Source: Thermoproteota archaeon (lineage in GTDB: Archaea; Korarchaeota; JAOZGF01; JAOZFZ01). Taken from it: DNA of 64,000 bases. The stretch covers positions 62,001 to 126,000 of the forward strand of contig JAOZFT010000020.1 of assembly GCA_027492035.1 (NCBI GenBank). The letters are read 5' to 3'. This document shows positions 8,480 to 16,518 of this stretch, piece after piece. The translations under genes and the position numbers were made by a program. Under the pieces are notes generated by a model that saw only the letters and a program-made list of their open reading frames with translations, searched no databases and had not been told where the DNA came from. How positions within the stretch are numbered: the stretch's first letter is position 1; each line of letters begins with the position of its first letter.

Positions 8480-9409
8480 ATGAACAAAAATAGCATCTCA
8501 ACCAAGAAAATTCAAAGCTTAAGAAAAGAAACTAAGAAGGTAGTTGAAGCAATAAAGAAAATGGGTGGACAGGGTGCAAAAAAGGATGAAGGGTTTAAAG
8601 TGGTTATAACAGGGAAAGGGGGAGCTGGTAAAACCACAATCACCGCTTTCTTAGCTAGGTTGTTTGCCAAGAAAGGGTATAAAGTGTTAGCTGTAGATGA
8701 AGACCCGCAAATGAACCTACCATTTGCTATAGGCATTTCTCCAGATGAAGCAGCGTCAATAACCCCACTCAGCAGAAACTTGGATTATATAGAAGAGAAA
8801 ACAGGCGCTAAACCAGGTTCAGGCTGGGGACTGCTGTTAAGGCTGAACCCTGACGTGGAAGACGTAGTTGACAGATTCGGAGTTACAGGTCCAGACAATG
8901 TTAATTTACTTGTTATGGGCACTGTGGTGCAAGCCGCAACAGGTTGCCTGTGTCCAGAAAACGCTTTACTTGAAGCTGTAATGAATTATATAGTGCTAAG
9001 GGAGAAAGAAATTGTTTTAATGGATACTCAAGCTGGAATGGAACATTTCGGCAGAGCAATAGCTCGAGGCTTCTCTCAAGCCTTAATAGTCACAGATCCC
9101 TCCTTTAATTCTGTTCAAGTATCTCTAAACCTTGCCAAACTAGCTAAACAACTCAACATAAAAAATATACATTTGGTGATAAATAAGGTAAGGAACCGGA
9201 AAGAGGAGATAAAGGTAAATAAATACTTAAAAACAATGTCTAACATAAGGTTTGATACAGTAACTGTTATACCCTTCGACCCTGTATTGTTGGAGGTAGA
9301 GCCCAGCGTAGAACCCTTTATTACAGAAAAGGAATATTCTTTGGTAACATGGAAAATGATTGATTTAATGGAAACATTAGAGAAATATGCCTTTAAAAAA
9401 GGTAGATAA
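8480..9409 (+). CDS. cooC: CooC-type nickel-insertion ATPase for CO dehydrogenase
   Basis: A 309-residue P-loop ATPase of the MinD/SIMIBI class that helps load nickel into the C-cluster of CooS. The deviant Walker A GKGGAGKT is at 45-52. The CxC pair in GCLCPENA (C156, C158) is the metal-binding motif known for CooC dimers. It carries an extra lysine-rich N-terminal stretch of about 37 residues before the first beta strand, not usual in CooC. A GGGTAAAGC lies ahead of the ATG. The DUF763 gene follows after five bases. Confidence 0.92.
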   Translation: MNKNSISTKKIQSLRKETKKVVEAIKKMGGQGAKKDEGFKVVITGKGGAGKTTITAFLARLFAKKGYKVLAVDEDPQMNLPFAIGISPDEAASITPLSRNLDYIEEKTGAKPGSGWGLLLRLNPDVEDVVDRFGVTGPDNVNLLVMGTVVQAATGCLCPENALLEAVMNYIVLREKEIVLMDTQAGMEHFGRAIARGFSQALIVTDPSFNSVQVSLNLAKLAKQLNIKNIHLVINKVRNRKEEIKVNKYLKTMSNIRFDTVTVIPFDPVLLEVEPSVEPFITEKEYSLVTWKMIDLMETLEKYAFKKGR

Positions 9410-9414
9410 AAACG

Positions 9415-10485
9415 TTGGAAAGAACAGGTGTAGCTGATTTACCTCTCCATTGGGGGAAAGCCCCTAAATGGTTATTTGAAAGAATGGTTAAGTTAGGAAA
9501 AGGAATAAGTGAAGCAATTATTTTAGAGTATGGGGTAGATGAATTTCTGAAAAGGCTTTCAGACCCTTTCTGGTTTCAGGCATTAGCTTGTGTTTTAGGT
9601 TGGGATTTTCACTCCAGCGGCGCCACAACAGTAACTTGTGCAGCTTTAAAAGAGGCTGTTTCACCTCATGATTTGGGTGTGGCGGTTTTAGGTGGGAAGG
9701 GAAAAACTAGCAGAAGAACACCTGAAGAAATAGAGGAAGTTTCAAAAATATTTTCTTTTTCAACAAATCAAATCAAGGAGTTAAAGTACGCAAGTAAAAT
9801 TTGCTCAAAAATCGACAGCGCAGCTATACAAGACGGTTTCTTTCTTTATCATCACACATTTGTTTTGAACGAAAAAGGAAAATGGGTTGTTATCCAGCAG
9901 GGAATGAGCAGCAAGGCAAGGTTTGCTCGACGTTACCATTGGTTGTCTGAAAAAATAGAATCTTTTGTTGAGGAACCTCATACAGCAATAATTAGTGACT
10001 TAAAGAAGAAACAGGTGTTAAATATGGTGGCTAAAGAAAGCAGAGAAGCTAGAGCTGCATGTGTAGATTTAGTGAAAGAAAAACCTACAAGTTTAAGGGA
10101 ATTCTTTGCTTCTCCATCCAGTTTAGTTAAGTATTTAAAAATGACTCCTAGGCATTGTTTCAATGTTGAAATCTACAAAAAAATTTTGAAACTGCACGAT
10201 TTCCAACCCAGAAACTTTGAAGAATTACTGGCTACAAAAGGGATAGGTCCCTTAACAATTAGGGCCTTAACCTTAATTAGCAAGGTAATTTACGGTGTTG
10301 AACCAAGTTGGAGGGATCCTGTAATGTTTAGTTTTGCGCATGGAGGTAAGGACGGTGTCCCCTACCCTGTTAACCGTGAACTTTATGACAGAAGTACCCA
10401 AATTTTGCAAGAAGCAATTGAAAAAGCTAAAATTGGAGAAAGGGAAAAGCTAAATGCTTTAAAGAAACTAGAAAAATACATGTAA
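9415..10485 (+). CDS. DUF763 family protein
   Basis: A 356-residue protein that matches the archaeal DUF763 family from its first residues (RTGVADLPLHWGKAPKWLFERM). It starts with TTG, five bases after cooC, so it is likely cotranscribed. A helix-hairpin-helix-like GIGPLTIRAL (about residue 279) suggests contact with nucleic acid, but no activity is known for the family. The link with CODH maturation may be only positional. The tail is charged and helical. Confidence 0.85.
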   Translation: MERTGVADLPLHWGKAPKWLFERMVKLGKGISEAIILEYGVDEFLKRLSDPFWFQALACVLGWDFHSSGATTVTCAALKEAVSPHDLGVAVLGGKGKTSRRTPEEIEEVSKIFSFSTNQIKELKYASKICSKIDSAAIQDGFFLYHHTFVLNEKGKWVVIQQGMSSKARFARRYHWLSEKIESFVEEPHTAIISDLKKKQVLNMVAKESREARAACVDLVKEKPTSLREFFASPSSLVKYLKMTPRHCFNVEIYKKILKLHDFQPRNFEELLATKGIGPLTIRALTLISKVIYGVEPSWRDPVMFSFAHGGKDGVPYPVNRELYDRSTQILQEAIEKAKIGEREKLNALKKLEKYM

Positions 10486-10509
10486 AAAAATACATGTAAA
10501 AAATAACGG

Positions 10510-10664
10510 GCATGCACAGGTCAGTCAAAGAACTAAGAAGCATAGGGTCTGTATCAGTAGAAATCTTAACGATTACTTTCTTCTCTATAGCCAGTAACTA
10601 CTAAACCAACATTTTTTTCTAGAAGCTCCACTGCATAGGATCTGTGGCTACTTGCGTAAGAAAC
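10510..10664 (-). pseudogene. Frameshifted protein remnant, family not recognised
   Basis: On the minus strand one frame gives a protein-like stretch beginning VSYASSHRSYAVELLEKN and reaching VTG. A one-base shift then continues it as AIEKKVIVKISTDTDPMLL. No start codon or intact frame joins them, and an in-frame stop lies just above. I read this as the residue of a decayed gene. The rest of 10486-10875 is AT-rich with no gene visible. Confidence 0.3.
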
Positions 10665-10875
10665 TATCTAAAAACATTTGTCTCAGCTTCTTAACTAAAT
10701 TGACACTTTAATCAACAAAAATATAAAAAACAACCGTCCAAAATTAAAGAACCCCCTGCCTACTGTTTACTGCTAAGAAGCTGTCTATATTCTCCTTACC
10801 CCACTTTTTAATAAAACACCTGCATCCATCATTGTTTCTATCATTTACCTAGACCCTACACTATGCTTTCTAGGG

Positions 10876-11649
10876 TCATTCATTTATTATTCTTTTTACT
10901 TTTTCTATTTCCTTCTTGAATTCAGCTATTCTTTTTAACTCAACATTTGGTTTAAGTTCTATTGTTAAAGGGCCTTCATATCTTTTTTCTGATAAATATC
11001 TAAGGAAAGATTCAATTTCTTCAGGAATTGGGGTGAGTGGTTCATGGAATTTGGAGCTTACATGTATGTTCTTCACTTCAAAATTTTCAATGTACCGGTA
11101 TGCCTCATTTATTTCTGAAAGATGGGACATGTCAAGTGTTAAACTTAATCTCTTGTTTGTTATTTCCTTCAAGATTTGAGAAACTTCAGTTACTTCTTTT
11201 AAGTTTCTTCCGTAACCTTTAGATCTAGGTGAAAGGTTTTCCAAAGTTAATTCAACACCAGCCTCCTTGCTTGATTTATATAGCTTAGAAAAGATAAAAG
11301 AAACGATCTTTTTCCTCAGTTCCTTATTTGCTTCTTTTGAAACATATGAGTGAACAACTAGGATTGGTGAATCTAGTATGGAGGCTAATTTAATTGATGC
11401 TTCACCATAATAAACTGCTTTCTCAACTTCACTTAATTTCTTAACGTAAAAACCTGCACTGTGAACAGAAGAACAAACCAAATCATTCTTTAAAAGAAGC
11501 CTTCTAAGTTTATGCAGAGATTCATCGGCTTCATTCTCCACACAGAGGGGATTAAATTCAATATGTTTAAAACCTAGTTTTTTTGGTAGGGAGAAATTTT
11601 CTTCTAAGGAATAATTTGAGAAAACCCATGTTGAAATAGAAAGGAACAT
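10876..11649 (-). CDS. Sugar-phosphate isomerase/epimerase-like TIM-barrel protein (AP-endonuclease 2 superfamily)
   Basis: A 257-residue protein of the xylose-isomerase-like TIM-barrel superfamily. Visible marks are the early STWVFSNYSLEE, HIEFNPLC at the end of strand two, VVHSYV, LTLENLSPR with the metal-binding Glu, LTLDMSHL with Asp/His, and IHVSSKF...LTIELKP near the end. These supply the usual Glu/Asp/His metal ligands. The substrate cannot be told from sequence; sugar-phosphate isomerisation and endonuclease IV activity are both found in this fold. It stands alone, with decayed sequence on both sides. Confidence 0.75.
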   Translation of the reverse strand: MFLSISTWVFSNYSLEENFSLPKKLGFKHIEFNPLCVENEADESLHKLRRLLLKNDLVCSSVHSAGFYVKKLSEVEKAVYYGEASIKLASILDSPILVVHSYVSKEANKELRKKIVSFIFSKLYKSSKEAGVELTLENLSPRSKGYGRNLKEVTEVSQILKEITNKRLSLTLDMSHLSEINEAYRYIENFEVKNIHVSSKFHEPLTPIPEEIESFLRYLSEKRYEGPLTIELKPNVELKRIAEFKKEIEKVKRIINE

Positions 11650-11815
11650 TTCATCACTTCACAATTTTTCAGGAGCAGTTAATCACCCTCTTACTTACCT
11701 CTCTTGCCCCGAAATTTAAGACAACATTTCCCGGAACAGCTTTGCAAAACAAGTAAATAAATATTTTTTCAATTTTTCTGGTAAGGGACTGAACATGAAC
11801 CGGCGAAAAAAGGCT

Positions 11816-12160
11816 TCATAAGTTTTTTAGTATCCCTAGTAACTCTTTTATTTCATCTTTATCTATTTTTGCAATGAAGCAGGTGCCTAAACTAAAAACA
11901 TCTTTGCCGCCAACATTAAATTCTTGGCTGCACAGGCGCCGCCGTAAAGGTATCTCTTTGATTTTCCCGGGTAGACAACTGTAGCTACTGTTAAAGGAGC
12001 TAAACCTATTTGGGAAAGCCAAAACTTTGTTTCAGAAATTTTCTTTTAATGCTTCTCATCCTTTATTACTATAAACTCCCAAGACCGAGTTTTTTGAACT
12101 TGAGGCTAGTTTTACAGCGTTTAAAATTTCAATTAACATTTCCTCCGGCACATCCTTCAT
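11816..12160 (-). pseudogene. Nitroreductase-family pseudogene
   Basis: Three minus-strand frames together read like one small nitroreductase. From an ATG at 12158-12160 the first piece contains ILNAVKLASSSKNS and stops early. A second frame gives KFWLSQIGLAPLTVATVVYP and GACAAKNLMLAAK. A third ends with GTCFIAKIDKDEIKELLG. These match, in order, the substrate-pocket, central and C-terminal motifs of the FMN-dependent nitroreductase family. At least two frameshifts and a stop break it. The 68-codon open frame at 11816-12022 is only part of it. The stretch 11650-11815 holds no gene I can see. Confidence 0.7.
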
Positions 12161-12231
12161 CTAAATACTCCTACATTTTTTTCTAAATCGTTTCGCAACC
12201 TTCATCTCTTCCCCCTCTAGAAAAAGGGAAA

Positions 12232-12525
12232 GTGGCAACATTTATAAAAAATTTTTCGGAAAGTTTTTTGTTTATTGACAAACAGAGGCGTTCTCCTTTG
12301 TATAGGGTTGTAATTGACTATGACAAGTGTATAGGCTGCGGTAACTGTGTTAAAGCTTGCGCAATGGGAGTTTTAGAAATGATAGATGACGAACCTTACC
12401 CTGTAAACCCGAAAGATTGCCATGGATGTCAGGAATGTGAAAAAAGCTGTGAGCAAGGAGCAATTAAAGTTATTTATTTAGGCAATAAAAATAATTCATT
12501 TCTTCGGGAAACAGAGAAAGGTTAA
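12232..12525 (+). CDS. Small ferredoxin with two [4Fe-4S] clusters
   Basis: A 97-residue protein with two complete cluster motifs, CIGCGNCVKAC (about 36-46) and CHGCQECEKSC (about 63-73), each followed by the expected spacing to the partner cluster. It is a soluble electron carrier of the 2[4Fe-4S] type. The GTG at 12232 gives an extra 20-25 residues before the domain, so the true start may be a TTG near 12298. Its partner is not evident; the aldolase-Fae gene lies 370 bases downstream. Confidence 0.82.
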   Translation: MATFIKNFSESFLFIDKQRRSPLYRVVIDYDKCIGCGNCVKACAMGVLEMIDDEPYPVNPKDCHGCQECEKSCEQGAIKVIYLGNKNNSFLRETEKG

Positions 12526-12894
12526 AACCTTTAGAGAGAAACATAAGAGCTTCTTTCCCATTCTTTCACGCAGCAGCCTTTATTGAAAGATTAAAAGTAG
12601 TAAGGAGGCTCTTTTAAGTTTTAAACGCTTAAACTAAAAATACAAGTTAAAAACAGAACAGAGACCTTACGGTACCTGAAACATTAGGTAAGAGAATTAG
12701 GAAAGGTAAAAATGTGGTTAGTTCCGTTCCCATGTCAAAAAGTTTCTCAATTAAACCAAGGGGAGAAGACCTACGTCACCAATTGCTATCAAATCCCAAA
12801 AAGGTTAGCAAAGTCAAAATACTGAGGGAAGTACTTTAAAGAAAGGAAAAAATTAAATTCTTTTTTTGCCTACACTTCTGAGGGAGGTGTTTTT
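12526..12894. other. Intergenic stretch with a coding-like remnant and the dapA-fae leader
   Basis: Between 12651 and 12838 a plus-strand frame of about 60 codons is open to a stop and has protein-like composition (for example RIRKGKNVVSSVPMSKSF), but it lacks a convincing start and I do not recognise it. It may be the tail of a lost gene. GAGGGAGGTG at about 12881-12890 is the ribosome-binding site for the next gene. A sharp TATA box was not found. Confidence 0.3.
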
Positions 12895-14385
12895 ATGGGT
12901 TTTAAACTTGGAGGTGTAAACCCTGCTTTGGTGACTCCTTTCACTAAAGAAGGGGAACTTGATTTAAAAGCTATGGAGAAACTTTTAAAGTTTGTTATAT
13001 CACAGGGCGTAAACGGGGTTGTTCCATGTGGCTCCACGGGGGAATTTACTTACCTCTCTGTTGAGGAAAGGAAGAAATTATTAGAGTTTGTAATAGAGGA
13101 AACTAAAAAAATTGATTCAAAGGTTAAAGTTATAGCTGGTACAGGAGGAAGCAGTACAAAAGAAGCTTTAGAAATGACTAAATTCGCCGAAAAAAGGGGG
13201 GCTGACGCTGTATTGGTTTGCTCCCCCTACTATTTCAAAGTTTCAAATAGGAACCTGTATAACCACTACTACTGCATAGCCCAAGAAACAAGTATCCCAA
13301 TCATAATTTATAACATTCCTCAACTTACAGGTAACAGCATAGACTGGAGAATAATTGAAGACTTAGCTCAACTAGACAATATTGTGGGTTTAAAGGACAG
13401 CAGTGGGAACATGTCTTACTTAATGACTTGTTTAGAAAAGGCAGGTGACAAAATAAATATTGTATGTGGCTGGGATGAAATAGTTTTCCCAGCCTTAGCT
13501 GCAGGCGCAAGTGGAATGATACTTGCAAGTGCAAACATTCTGCCAGATATTTGGGTTGAAATCTATAACAAAATGAAACAAAGCAAGTTAGAGGAAGCTA
13601 GAAAGCTTCAATTCAAAATACAAAAAATTCTGAGGTTAATTGTTAAAAGCGGTGCAGTTGGGGTTAAATCTGCTTTAAAAATGATGGGTTTAAATGTTGG
13701 AAAAAGCCGCAACCCCTTAGCACTCGGTGGAGAACTGAGTTATGAAGACAAGGAAGAATTAAGGATTGAACTGGAGAAACTTGGAAAAATTGAAAAAGAA
13801 AAAGTTGAAATGGAAATTAAGCCAGGGGCTCCATTGGAAAAAAGGTTTGGTGCAATTGGTATTACTCCGAAAAAAATTAAAGATTTCAGTTTAAAAATAG
13901 GTGAAGCCTTATCAGGTTCAGAACCTGAAGTAGCTCACATAGAGGTTTTAATAGGTGAAAAAAATGGTCCAGTAGGAGAAGCATTCGCTAAGGCGAAAGC
14001 AGCCCCCTCCCCTGGACATGAGCCACTGATAGCTATTCTTGAGCCTAATTTGCCGGTTAAGCCAGCAACCTTAATAATACCCACCGTTAAAATTAAGAAT
14101 TTAAGGTCTGCATCTCTTATTTACGGTGCAGCCCAGGCAGCTGTTGCTAAAGCTGTAGCAGACACTGTTAAAGAAGGTTACATACCTGAAGAAGAAGCAG
14201 ATAATTTACTAATTCTGGCAAGTGTTTTCATTCATCCAGCAGCCGTTAACAGGCAGAGAATATACATTAATAACTACAAAGCAATGAGACATGCGTTGAG
14301 ACGCGCTATAGAAAACAGGCCAAACATAAGCGAAATACTAAATGACAAAGAAAAAGCCAAGCATCCCCTCAAGTATGAACCCTAA
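12895..14385 (+). CDS. Fusion of a dihydrodipicolinate synthase-family aldolase and formaldehyde-activating enzyme
   Basis: A 496-residue two-domain protein. Residues 1-295 are a class I pyruvate-type aldolase of the DapA/NAL superfamily: GSTGE at 46-50, catalytic Tyr139 in IIIYNIP, and Schiff-base Lys167 in GLKDSSGN. Residues about 330-480 are a full formaldehyde-activating enzyme (Fae): GEALSG, PEVAHIEVLIG with the conserved His348, PNLPVKPATLIIP, the AQAAVAKAVADTV helix and SVFIHPAA. Fae condenses formaldehyde with tetrahydromethanopterin to methylene-H4MPT. The two are joined by a charged linker (about 296-328). Fae fused to hexulose-phosphate synthase is known; a DapA-type partner is unusual. 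I infer an aldolase that releases or uses formaldehyde. A plain DapA role is possible, but no other lysine genes are nearby. Confidence 0.92.
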   Translation: MGFKLGGVNPALVTPFTKEGELDLKAMEKLLKFVISQGVNGVVPCGSTGEFTYLSVEERKKLLEFVIEETKKIDSKVKVIAGTGGSSTKEALEMTKFAEKRGADAVLVCSPYYFKVSNRNLYNHYYCIAQETSIPIIIYNIPQLTGNSIDWRIIEDLAQLDNIVGLKDSSGNMSYLMTCLEKAGDKINIVCGWDEIVFPALAAGASGMILASANILPDIWVEIYNKMKQSKLEEARKLQFKIQKILRLIVKSGAVGVKSALKMMGLNVGKSRNPLALGGELSYEDKEELRIELEKLGKIEKEKVEMEIKPGAPLEKRFGAIGITPKKIKDFSLKIGEALSGSEPEVAHIEVLIGEKNGPVGEAFAKAKAAPSPGHEPLIAILEPNLPVKPATLIIPTVKIKNLRSASLIYGAAQAAVAKAVADTVKEGYIPEEEADNLLILASVFIHPAAVNRQRIYINNYKAMRHALRRAIENRPNISEILNDKEKAKHPLKYEP

Positions 14386-14759
14386 AACCTTCTTTCTTTT
14401 TTTATTCCTGGTTTCTGTGTTGAAAAGTTTTAACTCACTTACTAAACTGTTCAGCGTCATCCTTAACATTCTAAAACAGAGTAAATACTTCGTGATTTAT
14501 CGAAGAAATCAAAAAACTGTTTTGGTGAGGAAGTGAAGCTTTAAAACTATGATTTTGCGCCTTTTTTGGCAGTTAAGCCTTTGCTTGAAATTCTGGTTCT
14601 TCGCCCTCACTTGTTTTCTTATAAAGATACAAACTTCATCTCCACTTTTCATGTCAACAGAAAGGTGCGCAAGCTTGTCTTTATACTGTTACTAAATAAG
14701 GCCCCTGTATTTGTCAATTATACTTGTGTAGGTTTTGCCTATTCTGTTCTTTAATTGAA
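14386..14759. other. Intergenic region without a supported gene
   Basis: The T-rich run just after the dapA-fae stop (about 14389-14405) may end transcription. On the minus strand at about 14530-14740 a stop-interrupted frame has a coding-like piece (KDKLAHLSVDMKSGDEV), perhaps a decayed gene. The short plus-strand open frames here have no convincing start or composition. Confidence 0.3.
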
Positions 14760-16298
14760 TTAACTTCTTTTGTTTTGGGCGAGGTGCTTTATTGTTTCAT
14801 AAGTTTGGAATTCTGGCGCGAGTGAGTCGTAAATTTTAAATTTATCGAACGAAAGAATTTTTGCATCTACACCCATTGTGCCTCCGTGGATAGGGTAAAC
14901 AAATGTAACTTCCTTACGTGTAAAGAAATTGTCAGCTAACGTTAAAAACATCCTTTGCTCCTCCTTACTTAAGTTTTGGCTAAATACTCCCAAGGGAGTT
15001 TTTGTTGTTGCAGCCCAATCTATAAACGCAAACACCGGAACGTTGCCTAACTTTTGTTTAACAATATCTAATCTTTTGCTCCATTTCTCTTCATCAAGCT
15101 CCATTTTCTTTACTTCCTTAACTGAAGGGCTTAATGTGACAAAGTCAAGGTTTGGGGGAGAGTAAGGGTACATTGCTGCACTTAACCAACTGCCAACATA
15201 AACATACTTACCTTTTAATTTTCCATAATCGTGGATTTCGTCCACAATTTTACAAGCTGCTTCGTAACTTTCCTTTACTGCAGAGTGGTTAATGTTTTTT
15301 GTGATCTTAAGAAGCAGATTTGCCTGAGCAAAAAGCATGTCAACCCATATAGCATCTGCACCTGCATCAATTTGTTTCTCTGCCCAGCTTATGAGAAGCC
15401 TTTGAAACCTTGGGTTTGTTATGTCTGGAAAATACGCTGCAGCCTCTTCCGGGCTGTAAAGGCTGCAATCTAAATCTTTAGAAACCCATAATTGTTTTTT
15501 GCCGAATTCACATTGAAATTCCTCCTTTGATACATTAACTCCCCATTTTTGAGGGTCTAGAGCAAGATCCCATGTTTGGGGATACCCTATAATTTCTCCT
15601 GTTTCCGGGTTCCAAACAGCCCCTCTATGGATTATTTGCGCTGGAACTGCTCCGCAAATAATCACGTCAGGCATCTCCGCCTTTATTTCAGAAATTGTTT
15701 TTTCAAGTTTTTCGTAGCTGTAACCGCTGAATTCACATCTCCATCTTGCTTTCTGTGAAGAAAGTTCATTACATTTATTTGGGCAGGGGTTCCACCTCCA
15801 AAAAGCCCTGAAAATAAAGTCCGTCCTTGTCTCTTTGAACAAGCTTATCATTTCCTCTGTGCTTCTGTCTACAACTGCACCGTCAGTTATTCTCTCATAC
15901 AGAGAAGCAACCCTAACTCTTCTTAATTTCTCCTTCGCTTTAACTTCTAATTCTTTGTAGCTTTGGTTTTGTTGAGTTTGAGGTAGTTTTTCAATTTTCA
16001 AAATCTCAACAGGTACCCACATTTGAATAGTGACTACGTCTTTCCTCACTTTTGCTTTGAAATTTATTCTTAAACCGTCTTCTCTAAATTCATCTGGTAA
16101 ATTTAAGGGGTAATATTTTTCACCCTTATCTGTTACAACTCCGTAGAATCCTCCCTCTAAAGGAACATATTTTACTGTACCAGTTAATTCAATGATTCCT
16201 TGCCCTCCCTGAAACGTGCAGCCCAGCAACAGTATCGTCAATAGAAAACCTATGGTAGCCAAAGCTCTGTTTTTTATTCCCCTCTCCTCCAAATTCAT
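14760..16298 (-). CDS. Surface lipoprotein with a predicted glycoside-hydrolase-like TIM barrel
   Basis: A 512-residue protein with a lipoprotein signal: a hydrophobic segment at about 12-26 ends in LLGC, with Cys27 as the likely lipid site. A small beta domain (about 35-105) is followed by a large domain with strand-helix periodicity. Motifs such as DFIFRAFWRWNPC, DVIICGAVPAQ, ADAIWVDMLFAQ, KYVYVGSWLSA and VPVFAFIDWA look like the strands of an outward-facing TIM barrel; the acidic residue in WVDM could be catalytic. Several paired cysteines suggest disulfides outside the cell. I do not know the family. A sugar-cleaving or sugar-binding role at the surface is a guess. Confidence 0.65.
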   Translation of the reverse strand: MNLEERGIKNRALATIGFLLTILLLGCTFQGGQGIIELTGTVKYVPLEGGFYGVVTDKGEKYYPLNLPDEFREDGLRINFKAKVRKDVVTIQMWVPVEILKIEKLPQTQQNQSYKELEVKAKEKLRRVRVASLYERITDGAVVDRSTEEMISLFKETRTDFIFRAFWRWNPCPNKCNELSSQKARWRCEFSGYSYEKLEKTISEIKAEMPDVIICGAVPAQIIHRGAVWNPETGEIIGYPQTWDLALDPQKWGVNVSKEEFQCEFGKKQLWVSKDLDCSLYSPEEAAAYFPDITNPRFQRLLISWAEKQIDAGADAIWVDMLFAQANLLLKITKNINHSAVKESYEAACKIVDEIHDYGKLKGKYVYVGSWLSAAMYPYSPPNLDFVTLSPSVKEVKKMELDEEKWSKRLDIVKQKLGNVPVFAFIDWAATTKTPLGVFSQNLSKEEQRMFLTLADNFFTRKEVTFVYPIHGGTMGVDAKILSFDKFKIYDSLAPEFQTYETIKHLAQNKRS

Positions 16299-16334
16299 TT
16301 AATGTTCTAGTGCTACGCCTTTAATCTCCCTCTT

Positions 16335-16376
16335 AAACCGCTAGCGGTTTTAAAGTTTTATGGATGAATCATTCAT
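16335..16376 (-). promoter_or_regulatory. Promoter with two perfect palindromes ahead of the lipoprotein gene
   Basis: AAACCGCTAGCGGTTT at 16335-16350 is a perfect 16-base palindrome located 37-52 bases ahead of the lipoprotein ATG. On the minus strand it follows a TATA-like TTTAAAA (about 16349-16355), so it lies between TATA box and expected start. ATGAATCATTCAT at 16364-16376 is a second perfect palindrome (6+1+6), just upstream of the TATA box. The placement suits a repressor operator and an activator site. A similar ATGATTCATTCAT occurs at about 20690, ahead of the small secreted protein gene. Confidence 0.5.
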
Positions 16377-16518
16377 TTAAGAAGAATCTTCTCAGAAAAT
16401 AAACTTTCTCTCTTGAGGAAAATTTCCAAGCTTTGACGCGGGAAAAGGACTACAAAATTAGTAAAGCCTAAAAATTAGCTAGTTCTGGATTAACGACCTC
16501 AACTTGAAACCTTGTTTT

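Noticed and set aside
12895-14385. Plain 4-hydroxy-tetrahydrodipicolinate synthase (dapA)
   Set aside because: The C-terminal 165 residues are a complete Fae domain, so a single-function dapA label would mislead.
14342-14754. Two plus-strand frames of 62-64 codons after dapA-fae
   Set aside because: The first starts inside the Fae coding sequence; the second has no start signal and low-complexity composition.
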